Shown: positions 9,620-19,414, counted from the stretch's first letter. The stretch is 64,000 bases of DNA from G963668435 sp963668435 (GCA_963668435.2 CAXXSC010000010.1:372001-436000); one strand, 5' to 3'. The notes: generated by a model not told the origin, from the sequence alone. Numbers and translations are program-made.

Positions 9620-11134
9620 TCAGCGATAATCTATTATTTTCACACCTAACTGCCCAATCACCCTGAGCAGTTCTATCAGACGGTCGTAATCACCCCGGAC
9701 AAGGGTGATTCGGGCTGCATCAGCCCTGTCCTGCCCATATACGGGGTCGAGATCATTCCAGGCGCCGTCCGCGAAAACCGACGGCCATGAATGATAGCGG
9801 AATGCACCATCGCGATAAATCAGGCCGCTGTGTATCTGTGTCGGGATACCGATGGAGCGGGTGAGCGACGTGAAAAGCTTTGTATATTCCTCACTGCTCC
9901 CCCGTTTGTCCCGCAGCACATCGAGGGCACGGGTGATCGTGACATCCTCATCGTAGACCATATTCTCATGCACCCAGCTGTTGATATTGCGGGCCATGGT
10001 AAGTGTATCGGCCACGCTTTCTGTCAGGGAACGGGCAAGCCGTAAAAAACGGGCATCTTTAGGCTGGACATAATCGCTGGTACCGATAATAGATGTATCG
10101 GCCTCGGCATTCATAATCGAGAGAGTGTGTTTATAACGTTTATTCAACGGCATGCGATGTATACCGAAAACGACCGGATTGCTTGAAAGGAATTGCTTGT
10201 TGGAGGATGATATGTCGATCAGCGCCGCGCGGATATTTTCCAGCTCCACCTCGAGATACTGAACCTCACGTGGATCGTCGCTGGCTAAATCGGCGGGAAT
10301 CTCGATTTTTTTGAGTATATCCCGCCCCATAGTCACCTCAAGAGGCAGCATGATAAACGATTTGTCTTTCGCCCGCTTGATTGTAAAATCGCCGAAAATG
10401 CCCGAAAAAAAGAAACTGCCGTCGCTCTTGACCACACCGCCGTTCTCATCGATCCAGTAACGTCCTTTACCCTGTGGAGAATCAATATCATAGCGTGTGG
10501 CCTTATAGACTGAACCTCCGAGAGTCAGGCTTTCAGGTCCAGCCCGCTTGACATTCACCGTGTAGGCCGAGAAAACAACCGGATCGAAAAGCGAGAACTC
10601 TGCGGTATCACTTTTCATCCTGTGCAGAAAAAACGGGAGAGCCGCCGGAAAAGTGGTATGCTCACCGACAGGCACAAGGCCGCGCCGCCATATGCCACCT
10701 TCCTCGTTAAGAACATCTATCGTGAGCGTGTCGGCATGAATCTGGCCGCGGCATTCGAACTGGTGTGTCCCTGACTGGAGGGAAAAAATAATGTTCACCG
10801 AACCGACACTGGTTGTATCCAGGGAAACAGTATTCTGAAAGAAGACCTCGCGCGACATGCCAGCCAGATTCATCTTGAGGACACTGTTTTCCCAGTAGAT
10901 CAGGTGATTGGGGTCTCTGACCAGCTCCTCACTCTTGTAACCTATATGCTGTCCGTTCCGGGTAATGCTGAAATAAAGGCGGGTGCCCTCTTTGAATTCA
11001 ATATCGGGGGCAAAATAACCGAGCTCAGGAGCCTTGCGCTGAATGAAATGGATGTGCACGATGACACCCATGACAAGGAACCAGATAAACGCGGAAATGA
11101 TCAGGTAGAGGTGTTTTTTAATGTCCGAGAACAT
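9620..11134 (-). CDS. Membrane-anchored transglutaminase-like protein with Ser in place of catalytic Cys
   Basis: 504 residues: one N-terminal membrane segment (about residues 9-30), a long beta-rich middle, and a C-terminal transglutaminase-like domain. In this family the active site is normally R-G-D-C-x-E; here it reads RGSSEEY, putting Ser414 at the Cys position. The His and Asp partners look intact (YHSWPSVF and WNDLDP). It is therefore either a non-catalytic binding domain or a serine-dependent variant. The start overlaps the end of tsaC by 17 bases. The gene sits just upstream of the ABC exporter and barrel genes, suggesting a role on the periplasmic side of that system. Confidence 0.75.
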   Translation of the reverse strand: MFSDIKKHLYLIISAFIWFLVMGVIVHIHFIQRKAPELGYFAPDIEFKEGTRLYFSITRNGQHIGYKSEELVRDPNHLIYWENSVLKMNLAGMSREVFFQNTVSLDTTSVGSVNIIFSLQSGTHQFECRGQIHADTLTIDVLNEEGGIWRRGLVPVGEHTTFPAALPFFLHRMKSDTAEFSLFDPVVFSAYTVNVKRAGPESLTLGGSVYKATRYDIDSPQGKGRYWIDENGGVVKSDGSFFFSGIFGDFTIKRAKDKSFIMLPLEVTMGRDILKKIEIPADLASDDPREVQYLEVELENIRAALIDISSSNKQFLSSNPVVFGIHRMPLNKRYKHTLSIMNAEADTSIIGTSDYVQPKDARFLRLARSLTESVADTLTMARNINSWVHENMVYDEDVTITRALDVLRDKRGSSEEYTKLFTSLTRSIGIPTQIHSGLIYRDGAFRYHSWPSVFADGAWNDLDPVYGQDRADAARITLVRGDYDRLIELLRVIGQLGVKIIDYR

Positions 11135-11741
11135 CCAGTAAGCCTCCGGTTATCGTTTCCGACGATACCGCACCTTCTCGTAATATTTGCGGATTTCTCC
11201 CGGTAATATCGAGTACCGTGCTTGGAACGCCTCCCATGGGCGTGACATTTTTCATGATATAATCAGCGTTGCCGCCAAAAATATCGAGCGCCTCACTGTA
11301 CCTGAGCGCCGGAGCCTCTCCCGAGCGGTTCGCACTCGTGGAGGTCAGCGGATATCCACAGGCTTCAGCAAGCTTTCGGGCCTCCGGATAATCTGTCACC
11401 CTGAAAGCAATGCCACCACCCGGACCGTAAAGATAGCCAGGAAGCCGTTTCTGCGAGTTCAGGACCATAGTCACCGCACCCGGCCAGAAACGCTCAGCCA
11501 GCGCCTGTGTCCGCTCGTCGAGGCCGCCGCAGAAATCAATCACCTGATCGACCGAGGCTGCAAGAAGAAGCATGGGTTTGTCCGCGTCACGGCCTTTCAT
11601 AGCCCGGATTCGCTCCCAGGCATCCGCATTCAGGGGATTGCAGCCGATACCGTATACCGTCGCAGTGGGATAGACAACAACACCGCCGTCACGTATAAAA
11701 GCCGCGGCATGGCGGGCATCTTCCGCAATCGGACTAGCCAT
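11118..11741 (-). CDS. tsaC: L-threonylcarbamoyladenylate synthase (Sua5/YrdC family)
   Basis: 207 residues. Makes threonylcarbamoyl-AMP from threonine, bicarbonate and ATP for the t6A37 modification of ANN-decoding tRNAs. Family motifs: PTATVYGIGCN, KGRDADKPMLL (the KxR region binding nucleotide) and STSANRSGE. Length matches the short single-domain TsaC form. The start overlaps the purE stop as TAATG, so translation is coupled to purine biosynthesis. The partners TsaB, TsaD and TsaE are not in the window. Confidence 0.92.
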   Translation of the reverse strand: MASPIAEDARHAAAFIRDGGVVVYPTATVYGIGCNPLNADAWERIRAMKGRDADKPMLLLAASVDQVIDFCGGLDERTQALAERFWPGAVTMVLNSQKRLPGYLYGPGGGIAFRVTDYPEARKLAEACGYPLTSTSANRSGEAPALRYSEALDIFGGNADYIMKNVTPMGGVPSTVLDITGRNPQILREGAVSSETITGGLLDVLGH

Positions 11742-12187
11742 TATTTCATAGACTCACGGAAAGCTTCCAGTTTACCTGCAAGGGCCTCATCTGCAACAGC
11801 AAGGATAGCGATCGCGAGAAGTGCCGCATTCTTGGCGCTAGAGATGCCTACTGTGGCTACAGGAATGCCTTTCGGCATCTGAACGATCGAATAGAGTGCA
11901 TCGACACCGTTCAGGGGGCCGCCCTTGATAGGAACACCGACAACAGGCAAGGTTGTATGGGCAGCAACAACACCGGGAAGCGCCGCCGAAAGTCCCGCAC
12001 CCGCAATGATGACTTTCACACCACGAGAACGCGCATTCGAAGCGAACTCGGCTGTCTTCTCGGGCTGACGGTGCGCGGATAGGACTTTCGCCTCATATGA
12101 TACACCAAACTCGTCAAGAATATCGAGCGCATCTTTCATAACCGATTCGTCGGATGTACTGCCATACATAACGGCAACATCTGCCAT
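11741..12187 (-). CDS. purE: 5-(carboxyamino)imidazole ribonucleotide mutase PurE
   Basis: 148 residues from the ATG at 12185-12187 (GGAG eight bases upstream). A longer GTG reading to 12235 lacks a ribosome site and would add 16 non-conserved residues. Motifs: YGSTSDESVM (phosphate loop), SAHRQPEKT with the catalytic His, AGAGLSAALPG and GVPIKGGPLNGVDALYSIVQMPKGIPVATV. It rearranges N5-CAIR to CAIR in purine synthesis, the class I enzyme that works with PurK. purK is not seen here. It follows purD directly and is coupled to tsaC. Confidence 0.96.
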   Translation of the reverse strand: MADVAVMYGSTSDESVMKDALDILDEFGVSYEAKVLSAHRQPEKTAEFASNARSRGVKVIIAGAGLSAALPGVVAAHTTLPVVGVPIKGGPLNGVDALYSIVQMPKGIPVATVGISSAKNAALLAIAILAVADEALAGKLEAFRESMK

Positions 12188-12231
12188 ACCATTCTCTCCT
12201 TCACTTTTATATACCAGAGGTGTATCCGCGT

Positions 12232-13518
12232 TCACTTATTTTTCAGATGGGCTGCCGCACGGTGACCTATATCATTTCTGTAGAAAACATCTTTGAAAGA
12301 AATGCTTTCGACAGCTTTATAGGCCCTGTCTCGCGCCTCGAAAAAGTCTTTACCCCAGCCTGTAATTCCAAGCACACGGCCACCGGAGGTCAAAACATCG
12401 TCGTTCTCAAGTTTCGTTCCCGCGTGAAAAACCTGCGCCCCTTCGACAGCGGCAGCTTCAAAAAGCCCATTGATGGGGTAGCCTTTCTTGTAGGAACCGG
12501 GATATCCGCCCGATGCCATGACAACGCACATGGCAAAACCGTCCGAGGTGACAAAATCGACTGTCGACAGCTTGCCTGTGGCACATGCCATCATGATCTC
12601 GCCGAGATCACCGTCGAGAAGCGGCAGGACCGCCTGGGTTTCGGGATCACCGAAACGACAGTTGAACTCGACCACTTTCGGGGCGCCGTCCTCGGTAACC
12701 ATGATTCCTGCATAAAGAAGTCCTTTGTAGGGACAGCCCTCGGAAGCCATACCAGCAAGCGTGGGCTCAATGACCTCTTTTTCGACACGGGCGATCAGTT
12801 CGGGAGTCGCGATCGGAGCGGGAGCATATGCCCCCATGCCGCCGGTGTTAGGGCCGGTATCGCCCTCTCCCACCCGCTTGTGGTCCTGGGATGAAACGAG
12901 AAGACGGTAATCGGCACCATCACAGAGCGCAAAAATGGAGGCCTCTTCTCCCTTCATGTTCTCTTCGATCACGACACGATGTCCGGAATCGCCGAACTCA
13001 TCCTCAACCATCATGCCTCTGAGGATTTTCTCAGCCTCATCGGGATCAGCGGCATAGACAGCGCCTTTTCCGGCAGCAAGGCCGCTCGCCTTTATCCACA
13101 TATCGGCATCAAGGGATTGGGCATAGGCAACGGCCTCATCGAAATTCTCAAAATCGCCGAAAGCCGCCGTTGGCACATTGTACTTTTTCATAAGCTGTTT
13201 CGAGAAAGCTTTCGAGCCCTCAATACGCGCCGCAGCAGCGCTCGGTCCGAAAACAGGGATTCCTGCCTCCTCGACAATGTCGGCAAGCCCCATGCAGAGC
13301 GGTACCTCGGGACCAACGACAACGAGATCGACCTTCTCCGAAACCGCGAATTTCGCGAGAGCCGTGACATCCTCGGCACCAATATCGACATTGGTGGCAA
13401 GCAAGTTGGTTCCTGCATTGCCGGGCGCGGCATAAATAGTATCGACACTGTCACTCTGGGCGAGTTTCCAGATAATCGTGTGTTCGCGGCCTCCGCCGCC
13501 GACAACCAGTACCTTCAT
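12232..13518 (-). CDS. purD: Phosphoribosylamine--glycine ligase PurD
   Basis: 428 residues, the normal length. Start ATG at 13516-13518 with AAGGA upstream; the earlier in-frame ATG adds ten unrelated residues. The ATP-grasp order is intact: N-terminal VLVVGGGGREH, ATP lid region KASGLAAGKG, EEASIFALCDG, GPNTGGMGAYAPAP, and the metal-binding EFNCRFGDPETQ. It condenses 5-phosphoribosylamine with glycine. First gene of the purD-purE-tsaC run. Confidence 0.97.
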   Translation of the reverse strand: MKVLVVGGGGREHTIIWKLAQSDSVDTIYAAPGNAGTNLLATNVDIGAEDVTALAKFAVSEKVDLVVVGPEVPLCMGLADIVEEAGIPVFGPSAAAARIEGSKAFSKQLMKKYNVPTAAFGDFENFDEAVAYAQSLDADMWIKASGLAAGKGAVYAADPDEAEKILRGMMVEDEFGDSGHRVVIEENMKGEEASIFALCDGADYRLLVSSQDHKRVGEGDTGPNTGGMGAYAPAPIATPELIARVEKEVIEPTLAGMASEGCPYKGLLYAGIMVTEDGAPKVVEFNCRFGDPETQAVLPLLDGDLGEIMMACATGKLSTVDFVTSDGFAMCVVMASGGYPGSYKKGYPINGLFEAAAVEGAQVFHAGTKLENDDVLTSGGRVLGITGWGKDFFEARDRAYKAVESISFKDVFYRNDIGHRAAAHLKNK

Positions 13519-13578
13519 GTGCGTTCCTTTCTCATTCTTTTCTATCAATCTATTATTTTATTCGTTACAGCAGGCTTT

Positions 13579-14469
13579 TCAGCGCCTGATAAGTCCAGCT
13601 TCCCGGAGAAAAACATCTTTCTTACGCCAATCCTTGCGAATCTTGACATGGAGGTCGAGAAAAACACGCCGACCGAGGAATTCCTCGATGGCAAGACGGG
13701 CTTTCGTGCCGATTTCCTTGATGGTCGCACCTTTTTTTCCGATGAGTATCGGTTTCTGGCTGCTTTTTTCGACCAGGATCACCGCATAAACAGCGTCGAT
13801 ATCCTCGCGCTCTTCGTATTTTTCAATGATCACGGCGCTGGCATAGGGAAGTTCCTGGTCAAGATTGAGAAATATTGATTCGCGGATCAGCTCAGACACG
13901 AAAAAGCGCTCCGGTTCGTTGGATATGATATCGTCCGGGTAGAGTTTCGGGCTTTCCGGCATTTTTTCGAGAATAGCCGAAAAAAGGTCATCGATCCCCT
14001 CACCCTCAAGCGCCGAAATGGGAAAAATATCAGCATCGGGAAAACAAGCACTGACCTCTGACATCATGGGCAGAACCTTGTGTTTTTTCACCAGGTCCAT
14101 TTTGTTGAGAGCGACAACTACCGAACGGTTCTTGACCGTTTTGGAGAATGTCTTGATCGTAGGGTGGATACTCTCGCGCCAGGTCGAGACATCGATGAGC
14201 ACGAGAACGACATCGGCCTCGTCAACAGCGCTCGTTATGAAAGAGGCCATGACCTCCTGCATCCGGTAGCGGGGTTTCAGCATACCCGGCGTATCGACAA
14301 AAATAACCTGGTAGTCCTCAGCGGAAAGAATCGAGGTCACATTATTCCGCGTGGTCTGCGGCTTTTCAGTGACAATCGACACTTTTTCCTTGAGATAACG
14401 GTTCATGAGAGTGGACTTCCCGGCATTGGGAAGACCTACTATCGCGGCAAATCCGCATTTATGAGTCAT
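13579..14469 (-). CDS. era: GTPase Era
   Basis: 296 residues. A TrmE-Era-type G domain: G1 GLPNAGKST, G2 TTRNNV, G3 DTPGM and G4 NKMD, then a C-terminal KH domain (PILIGKKGATIKEIG) that binds the 3' end of 16S rRNA. It assists 30S assembly and couples it to cell-cycle progress. It stands alone, with 60 bases to purD downstream and about 140 bases to the next gene upstream. The usual neighbours rnc and recO are not seen. Confidence 0.96.
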   Translation of the reverse strand: MTHKCGFAAIVGLPNAGKSTLMNRYLKEKVSIVTEKPQTTRNNVTSILSAEDYQVIFVDTPGMLKPRYRMQEVMASFITSAVDEADVVLVLIDVSTWRESIHPTIKTFSKTVKNRSVVVALNKMDLVKKHKVLPMMSEVSACFPDADIFPISALEGEGIDDLFSAILEKMPESPKLYPDDIISNEPERFFVSELIRESIFLNLDQELPYASAVIIEKYEEREDIDAVYAVILVEKSSQKPILIGKKGATIKEIGTKARLAIEEFLGRRVFLDLHVKIRKDWRKKDVFLREAGLIRR

Positions 14470-14610
14470 TTGTTTGTACCTTCCGTAAAGCAGAACGTTT
14501 TTTCATAGAAAACAGTATAATACTCTCAGACCCGTTTTGTCAAACGGCTAAGCTTATTATCGGGACAGTTAAAGCGTGTTCTCTCAATGCACGAAACGGC
14601 CTTCCGCAGA

Positions 14611-15579
14611 TCAGAAACGAACACTCAGGGAAACCCGGTGTGTGCTGTCGAGATCCTGATGAGAGAGAAACGCGTAATCGAGGGAGGACGAAGATATCAG
14701 CGGCAGACGACGTATTCCGACACCGAATGTGCCGTGTCCGGTCGAGGAACCGCCCCTGAAGGCGAGATAATCGTTCATGGCATACTCAACACCGATATGC
14801 ATGGTATCGAGGCCCTTGGTGTCGGGTGAATCGCCGAAATAAAGGATCGAGGCGCTGGTCAGGAGTTCGCCGCCGATGAGCGGCACCATTGTCCTGTATG
14901 CGAAACCGGCATCGAGTGTGGCGGCTATCCTGTCGTTGGAGTAGCCGTCCCAGGCGATAGTCGTACCGGTGATGTCACGGGCGGCCAGACCAAGCTCCCA
15001 ATGTTCACCGAGACGGTAGCGAAGCCCGGCATCGATACCGAAACCGAAAGCGGTATCGTCCCCGACCACCCGGCGGATCACCTTGATCGAGACACCGGCA
15101 TCGAGATCATCTGAAAAACGCCGTGCGCCGGAAAAATAGAGCGCGTAATCACTGGCATCCTCGCGTGAGGCGATCTCGACCCTGTTGGAATCGGAAAGCG
15201 CTTTCGAGGGATCCCAGAGACGTGTGTACTTGATATTTCCGACACCGAGATGCACGAGACTGACACCAATGCCCATCTTGTCCGAAACCGGCATGGCGAA
15301 TGCCACGGTGTTGTAATTTTCCAAACCGCCGAACTGTTCCGAATGCATCAGCGTGACCTCGCGCACTGTCATTGACGCGAGCCCCGCCGGATTGTAATAG
15401 GATGACGTGGCATCATCAGCAATCGCCACATAGGTCTCCCCCATGCCAAGAGCACGCGCACCCGAACCGAGGCTCAGAAAATCTCCTGCATAACGTTCCG
15501 CGGCATCACCCGTGAAAGCAGTGATCACAGAAGAGAATAGAAACAGCACTATCGTTGCTGTATATCGGAAACTGGTCAT
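14611..15579 (-). CDS. PorV/PorQ-family outer-membrane protein
   Basis: 322 residues. The signal peptide (about residues 1-26) is followed by the family opening FLSLGSGARALGMGETYVA and ADDATSSYYNPAGLAS, then beta-barrel strands (LGLAARDITGTTIAW; ending HRVSLSVRF with a terminal aromatic). This FadL-like family includes PorV and PorQ of the type IX secretion system and many uncharacterised FCB-group members. I chose the ATG at 15577-15579, with GTGAGG six bases upstream. It lies right after the glycerate kinase stop. No core T9SS genes are visible here. Confidence 0.8.
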   Translation of the reverse strand: MTSFRYTATIVLFLFSSVITAFTGDAAERYAGDFLSLGSGARALGMGETYVAIADDATSSYYNPAGLASMTVREVTLMHSEQFGGLENYNTVAFAMPVSDKMGIGVSLVHLGVGNIKYTRLWDPSKALSDSNRVEIASREDASDYALYFSGARRFSDDLDAGVSIKVIRRVVGDDTAFGFGIDAGLRYRLGEHWELGLAARDITGTTIAWDGYSNDRIAATLDAGFAYRTMVPLIGGELLTSASILYFGDSPDTKGLDTMHIGVEYAMNDYLAFRGGSSTGHGTFGVGIRRLPLISSSSLDYAFLSHQDLDSTHRVSLSVRF

Positions 15580-15587
15580 CGTCATCC

Positions 15588-16925
15588 TCACTTTATATCG
15601 GATTCCACAAGTAGAACCTGTATATCCATGACATTGGTACCGGTGGGCCCGCTCTTTATCAGCCCTCCGACAGCATCAAGGTAATTATAGGAATCATTTC
15701 GCGCAAGAAATGAGTCCAGAGAAACCCCTTTTTCCCTTCCCAACTCAGCAGTCGCGCCGTCGACAAGTCCTCCGGCCGCATCTGTCGGGCCATCGGTCCC
15801 ATCCGTGCCGCCAGACAGGAATACAACATTTTCGATCCCGTCGAGACTTCGTGCCGCGCTCAGAGCCATTTCCTGGTTGCGGCCTCCAAGGCCATCACCA
15901 GCGATCTTAACTGTAGTTTCTCCACCCGCGATAATACATGCAGGAGACGGTATCGGATTACCTGAACTTACTATTTCGGACGCTATTTTCGCGAAAAAAG
16001 TTCCCATTTCCCGTGCCTCGCCCTCAAGAACGGTGCTTAAAACCAGCGTTCCGTAGCCAAGTTCTCCGGCTTTTAGACAAGCGGCATCGACCGATTGTCG
16101 ATTGTTCCCCACAAGTGTCACGCCGACATTTTGAAGGAAACCGTCACCTGTCTTTGCAGTCTCGGGAATATCGCCTCGGACACCTTTTTCAAATCGCTCA
16201 CGGACAGCAGGCGGAAGCTCTTTGAAAATATCATATCGTTTGAAAACATCCATACAAAATGAAAAACTGCTTTCGTCGGCCACAGCAGGTCCCGATGCAA
16301 TCGTATCGAGCCTGTCACCGATAACATCGGAAAGAATCAGAAGCTCCAGCGCAGCAGGAGCGGCAAGACGTGCCATTCCCCCGCCCTTGAGAGTCGAAAG
16401 GTGTTTCCTGACAGCATTCAATTCGGTGATTGTCGCCCCGGATTTCAGAAGAAGCTGTGTCACATCCTGCTTGTCGTCAAGACTGATGCCTGGCGCGGGA
16501 GCAGGCATAAGTGCCGACCCGCCGCCGGAAAGAAGCGCCACAACCAAAGTCGACTCATCCGCGCTGTCGAGAAGCCGGGCAATGCATTCCGCACCTTTTA
16601 CACCATTCCCATCAGGGACAGGATGACCACATTCAGTTACTTCAATGTACTGGAGGTTTTCGGCATGACCGTATTTCGTATTGATATGCCCACCGTCGAT
16701 CCTGCCACCGAGAATGTCCTCAAGCTCAAGCCCCATGCAGGCCGATGCTTTTCCGGCACCGACAACAAGAATCCGTGTATATCGAGCAAACGGATAGGAA
16801 CGCCCGCTAATTATCACCGCATCATCGGTGATTTTCACACTTCGCCTGATGCCCTCACCCGGATCAGCGGCGTGGACAGCAGCAGAAAAAATGGCAAGAG
16901 CGTCCTGTTTCAGATCATGTTTCAT
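15588..16925 (-). CDS. Glycerate 2-kinase (MOFRL family)
   Basis: 445 residues of the GckA/TtuD type. N-terminal DUF4147 part: VVGAGKASACMG, LLSGGGSALMPAP and TELNAVRKHLSTLKGGGMA. C-terminal MOFRL part: GGETTVKI, GLGGRNQEMALSAA, FLSGGTDGTDGPTDAAGG. It phosphorylates D-glycerate at C2 to 2-phosphoglycerate, feeding glyoxylate/serine-derived carbon into glycolysis. That fits with the alanine-glyoxylate-type aminotransferase at 55.8 kb, though the two are far apart. All motifs look intact. Confidence 0.92.
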   Translation of the reverse strand: MKHDLKQDALAIFSAAVHAADPGEGIRRSVKITDDAVIISGRSYPFARYTRILVVGAGKASACMGLELEDILGGRIDGGHINTKYGHAENLQYIEVTECGHPVPDGNGVKGAECIARLLDSADESTLVVALLSGGGSALMPAPAPGISLDDKQDVTQLLLKSGATITELNAVRKHLSTLKGGGMARLAAPAALELLILSDVIGDRLDTIASGPAVADESSFSFCMDVFKRYDIFKELPPAVRERFEKGVRGDIPETAKTGDGFLQNVGVTLVGNNRQSVDAACLKAGELGYGTLVLSTVLEGEAREMGTFFAKIASEIVSSGNPIPSPACIIAGGETTVKIAGDGLGGRNQEMALSAARSLDGIENVVFLSGGTDGTDGPTDAAGGLVDGATAELGREKGVSLDSFLARNDSYNYLDAVGGLIKSGPTGTNVMDIQVLLVESDIK

Positions 16926-16979
16926 GCAGGGAAGGTTTCCTGGAATAATCGCATCTCTTATTCACCCTAAAGCGACAGA

Positions 16980-18422
16980 TCAGACATCAAGTTCGGCATT
17001 TGTCTCTATCGAGCCGCCATCCGCATTAAGCAACGGATCGATCTCGGCGGAAATAAACTCCTCAACCTGCTGCGGAGCGCGGCCGACATACTGCGAAGGC
17101 TCCATCAGTTCGGCGAGGTCCCCACCCGAAAGATCGAACACAGACGAAGCGGCGATGCGGTCGATGAGATCGTTTTTCTCACCATCACGCTTGACACGGC
17201 CACCAGCCTCCTGCGCAAGACGCCGAATTTCCTCGTGGAGTTCCTGACGGTCCCCGCCCTTTTTGACCGCGGCCATCATGATGTTCTCGCTGGCGATGAA
17301 CGGCAGTTCCTCGGCAAGGTGTTTCGCGATAACAGCCGGATAGACCACAAGGCCCGAACTGACATTGATCGCGATCCTCAGGACAGCATCGGTACCCATG
17401 AACATCTGAGGGATAGAGAGACGCTTGTTGGCGGAATCGTCGAGCGTGCGCTCGAACCATTGTGTCGCGGCGGTAAACGCCGGACTCGTTTCGAGTGAAA
17501 TGACGAAACGCGCTATCGAACTCATGCGCTCTGAACGCATTGGATTGCGTTTGTAGGGCATCGCTGACGAGCCAATCTGTTTCGACTCGAACGGCTCTTC
17601 CATTTCCTTGAGATTGGCGAGCAGGCGGATATCGTAAGAGAATTTCGAAATTGTCTGACAGATGCTTGAGAGCACTGCCGCGGCCCGTGAGTCGATCTTC
17701 CTCGTGTAAGTCTGACCAGTCACTCCGAGAGAGGCCGGAAAACCGAAGGCGGCGCTGACCTGACGGTCAAGCTCTTTTACTTTTTCGTGATCGCCGTCGA
17801 ACAGGCTGAGAAATGATGCCTGTGTGCCGGTTGTGCCCTTGACACCGCGGAATTTGAGCGAAGCAATTACATGATCGAGATCAGCAAGGTCCATCGCAAA
17901 ATCCTGCAGCCAGAGGCATGCACGTTTACCGACAGTGGTGAGCTGTGCAGGCTGAAAATGCGTGAAGCCGAGGGTTGGCTGATCCTTGTACTCCAGGGCA
18001 AAAGAGCGAAGATTGGCTATGACACCGAGCAATCTCTGCCTGATTATTCCGAGAGCATCCCTGAGCTGGATAAGATCGGTATTGTCACCGACATATGCCG
18101 AAGTCGCACCGAGATGGATAATCGGCCGAGCGGCCGGTGCCACATCACCGAAAGCATGAATATGAGCCATAACATCGTGACGGAACTGTTTTTCGTAGGC
18201 TTTCGCCGCGGCAAAATCGATAGTATCGACATTGGCCTCCATCTCCGCTATCTGCTCGACGCTGATATCGAGCCCGAGATTTTTCTCGGCTTTCGCAAGG
18301 GCGATCCAGAGTTTTCGCCAGGTGCTGAATTTTGTCATGTTTGAGAATACCGCGCTCATTTCGGGCGAGGAATAGCGTTCCACAAGAGGATTGCCATAAA
18401 CTAAGTCGCTTTTATCTGCCAT
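16980..18422 (-). CDS. purB: Adenylosuccinate lyase PurB
   Basis: 480 residues of the longer (eukaryote-like) PurB class. Motifs: HDVMAHIHAFG, HLGATSAYVGDNTD, TLGFTHFQPAQ with the catalytic His, and the superfamily signature SSAMPYKRNPMRSE. It cleaves SAICAR to AICAR and adenylosuccinate to AMP, both releasing fumarate. The ATG shares one base with the mlaD stop (TGATG), so the two are translated together although functionally unrelated. Confidence 0.95.
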   Translation of the reverse strand: MADKSDLVYGNPLVERYSSPEMSAVFSNMTKFSTWRKLWIALAKAEKNLGLDISVEQIAEMEANVDTIDFAAAKAYEKQFRHDVMAHIHAFGDVAPAARPIIHLGATSAYVGDNTDLIQLRDALGIIRQRLLGVIANLRSFALEYKDQPTLGFTHFQPAQLTTVGKRACLWLQDFAMDLADLDHVIASLKFRGVKGTTGTQASFLSLFDGDHEKVKELDRQVSAAFGFPASLGVTGQTYTRKIDSRAAAVLSSICQTISKFSYDIRLLANLKEMEEPFESKQIGSSAMPYKRNPMRSERMSSIARFVISLETSPAFTAATQWFERTLDDSANKRLSIPQMFMGTDAVLRIAINVSSGLVVYPAVIAKHLAEELPFIASENIMMAAVKKGGDRQELHEEIRRLAQEAGGRVKRDGEKNDLIDRIAASSVFDLSGGDLAELMEPSQYVGRAPQQVEEFISAEIDPLLNADGGSIETNAELDV

Positions 18423-19339
18423 CAGAATAACCTTATTTTAAATTGCATGTCTTTCGTATATTTGCCTGGATTGGTCTTGAAATCGCTGATAAATGAATCG
18501 ATATGGGCGTTCGTCTGCCGAAGCTCCTCGTAAAGATCACCGGACTTGATCAGCCTGCCCAGACTTCCCTCACCTGTTCCGATGTAATATGAGAGCGTGT
18601 CTGCTGTCGAGGAAAGCGATGAGAGGTCCTCTATCGCGTCGGAGAGCTTGTCAGAGGTGCACGTAAAACTTTCCAGGGCAAGCCCGAGACGGTTGTCGCT
18701 GTTTTCGATAAAAAGATCGAGTTTACCTGCGGAGGACTCAATATCGCCGATAGCTTTTTTAATTGGCTGACGGTTCTCGCTGGCGATCTCCTCCACAACA
18801 GAAACCGCACTGGTGAGTTTCGCAAGCGTTTCCTCGAAAGAGCTGGTCAAACCGCTTATATCCAAATCCTGGTCAATTTTCGTACTGACATCGGTCAGTT
18901 TGCCTATGAGTTGATCGGCCTTGATGATAAGATCGTTGACACTGGCACTTACCTCGCCGTGGAGTATGACAGCGCTGTCCAGCAGAGGCATTTTCGAGCC
19001 GGGATAGATTACGAGTGCCTTATCGCCCATCAGGCCGATGTCCCTGACCGCAAAGCGGGCATCGGAATACAGTTTCGGCCCTTGCGAAACGGAAAAGGAA
19101 ATAAGGGCGCGGTTCTGATCATCGAGAGCGACAGACTGAACATCGCCGACCTTGATGCCGGCAAGGTTAACCGGATCACCCACCGCGATTCCATTGGCAT
19201 CTGAAAACATGGCGTTGTACGTATCCCGTTTCGCCATCGGATTATACTGTTTCAACCACATGATGCCGCCGACCAGAATAACCAGCGCAAGCAAGGTCGT
19301 GACACCTACTTTCAGTTTTGTTGCCATTGATACGTTCAT
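18422..19339 (-). CDS. MCE-domain (MlaD-like) lipid transport protein
   Basis: 305 residues: an N-terminal transmembrane anchor (about residues 10-29), one MCE domain (DANGIAVGDPVNLAGIKVGDV and DIGLMGDKALVIYPG), then a long helical C-terminal region rich in heptad-like repeats, as in MlaD or PqiB relatives. MCE hexamers form lipid tunnels between inner and outer membrane. The permease (MlaE) and ATPase (MlaF) usually encoded beside it are absent from the window. Either the first ATG (19339) or the one four codons later could be the start; neither has a clear ribosome site. Coupled to purB. Confidence 0.85.
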   Translation of the reverse strand: MNVSMATKLKVGVTTLLALVILVGGIMWLKQYNPMAKRDTYNAMFSDANGIAVGDPVNLAGIKVGDVQSVALDDQNRALISFSVSQGPKLYSDARFAVRDIGLMGDKALVIYPGSKMPLLDSAVILHGEVSASVNDLIIKADQLIGKLTDVSTKIDQDLDISGLTSSFEETLAKLTSAVSVVEEIASENRQPIKKAIGDIESSAGKLDLFIENSDNRLGLALESFTCTSDKLSDAIEDLSSLSSTADTLSYYIGTGEGSLGRLIKSGDLYEELRQTNAHIDSFISDFKTNPGKYTKDMQFKIRLF

Positions 19340-19414
19340 GAGACACCAAATCAGGAAAAACTGCCACTGAATGAACAGCAGGGATTAGAGTCAAAACGAA
19401 GAATATAAAAGTGT

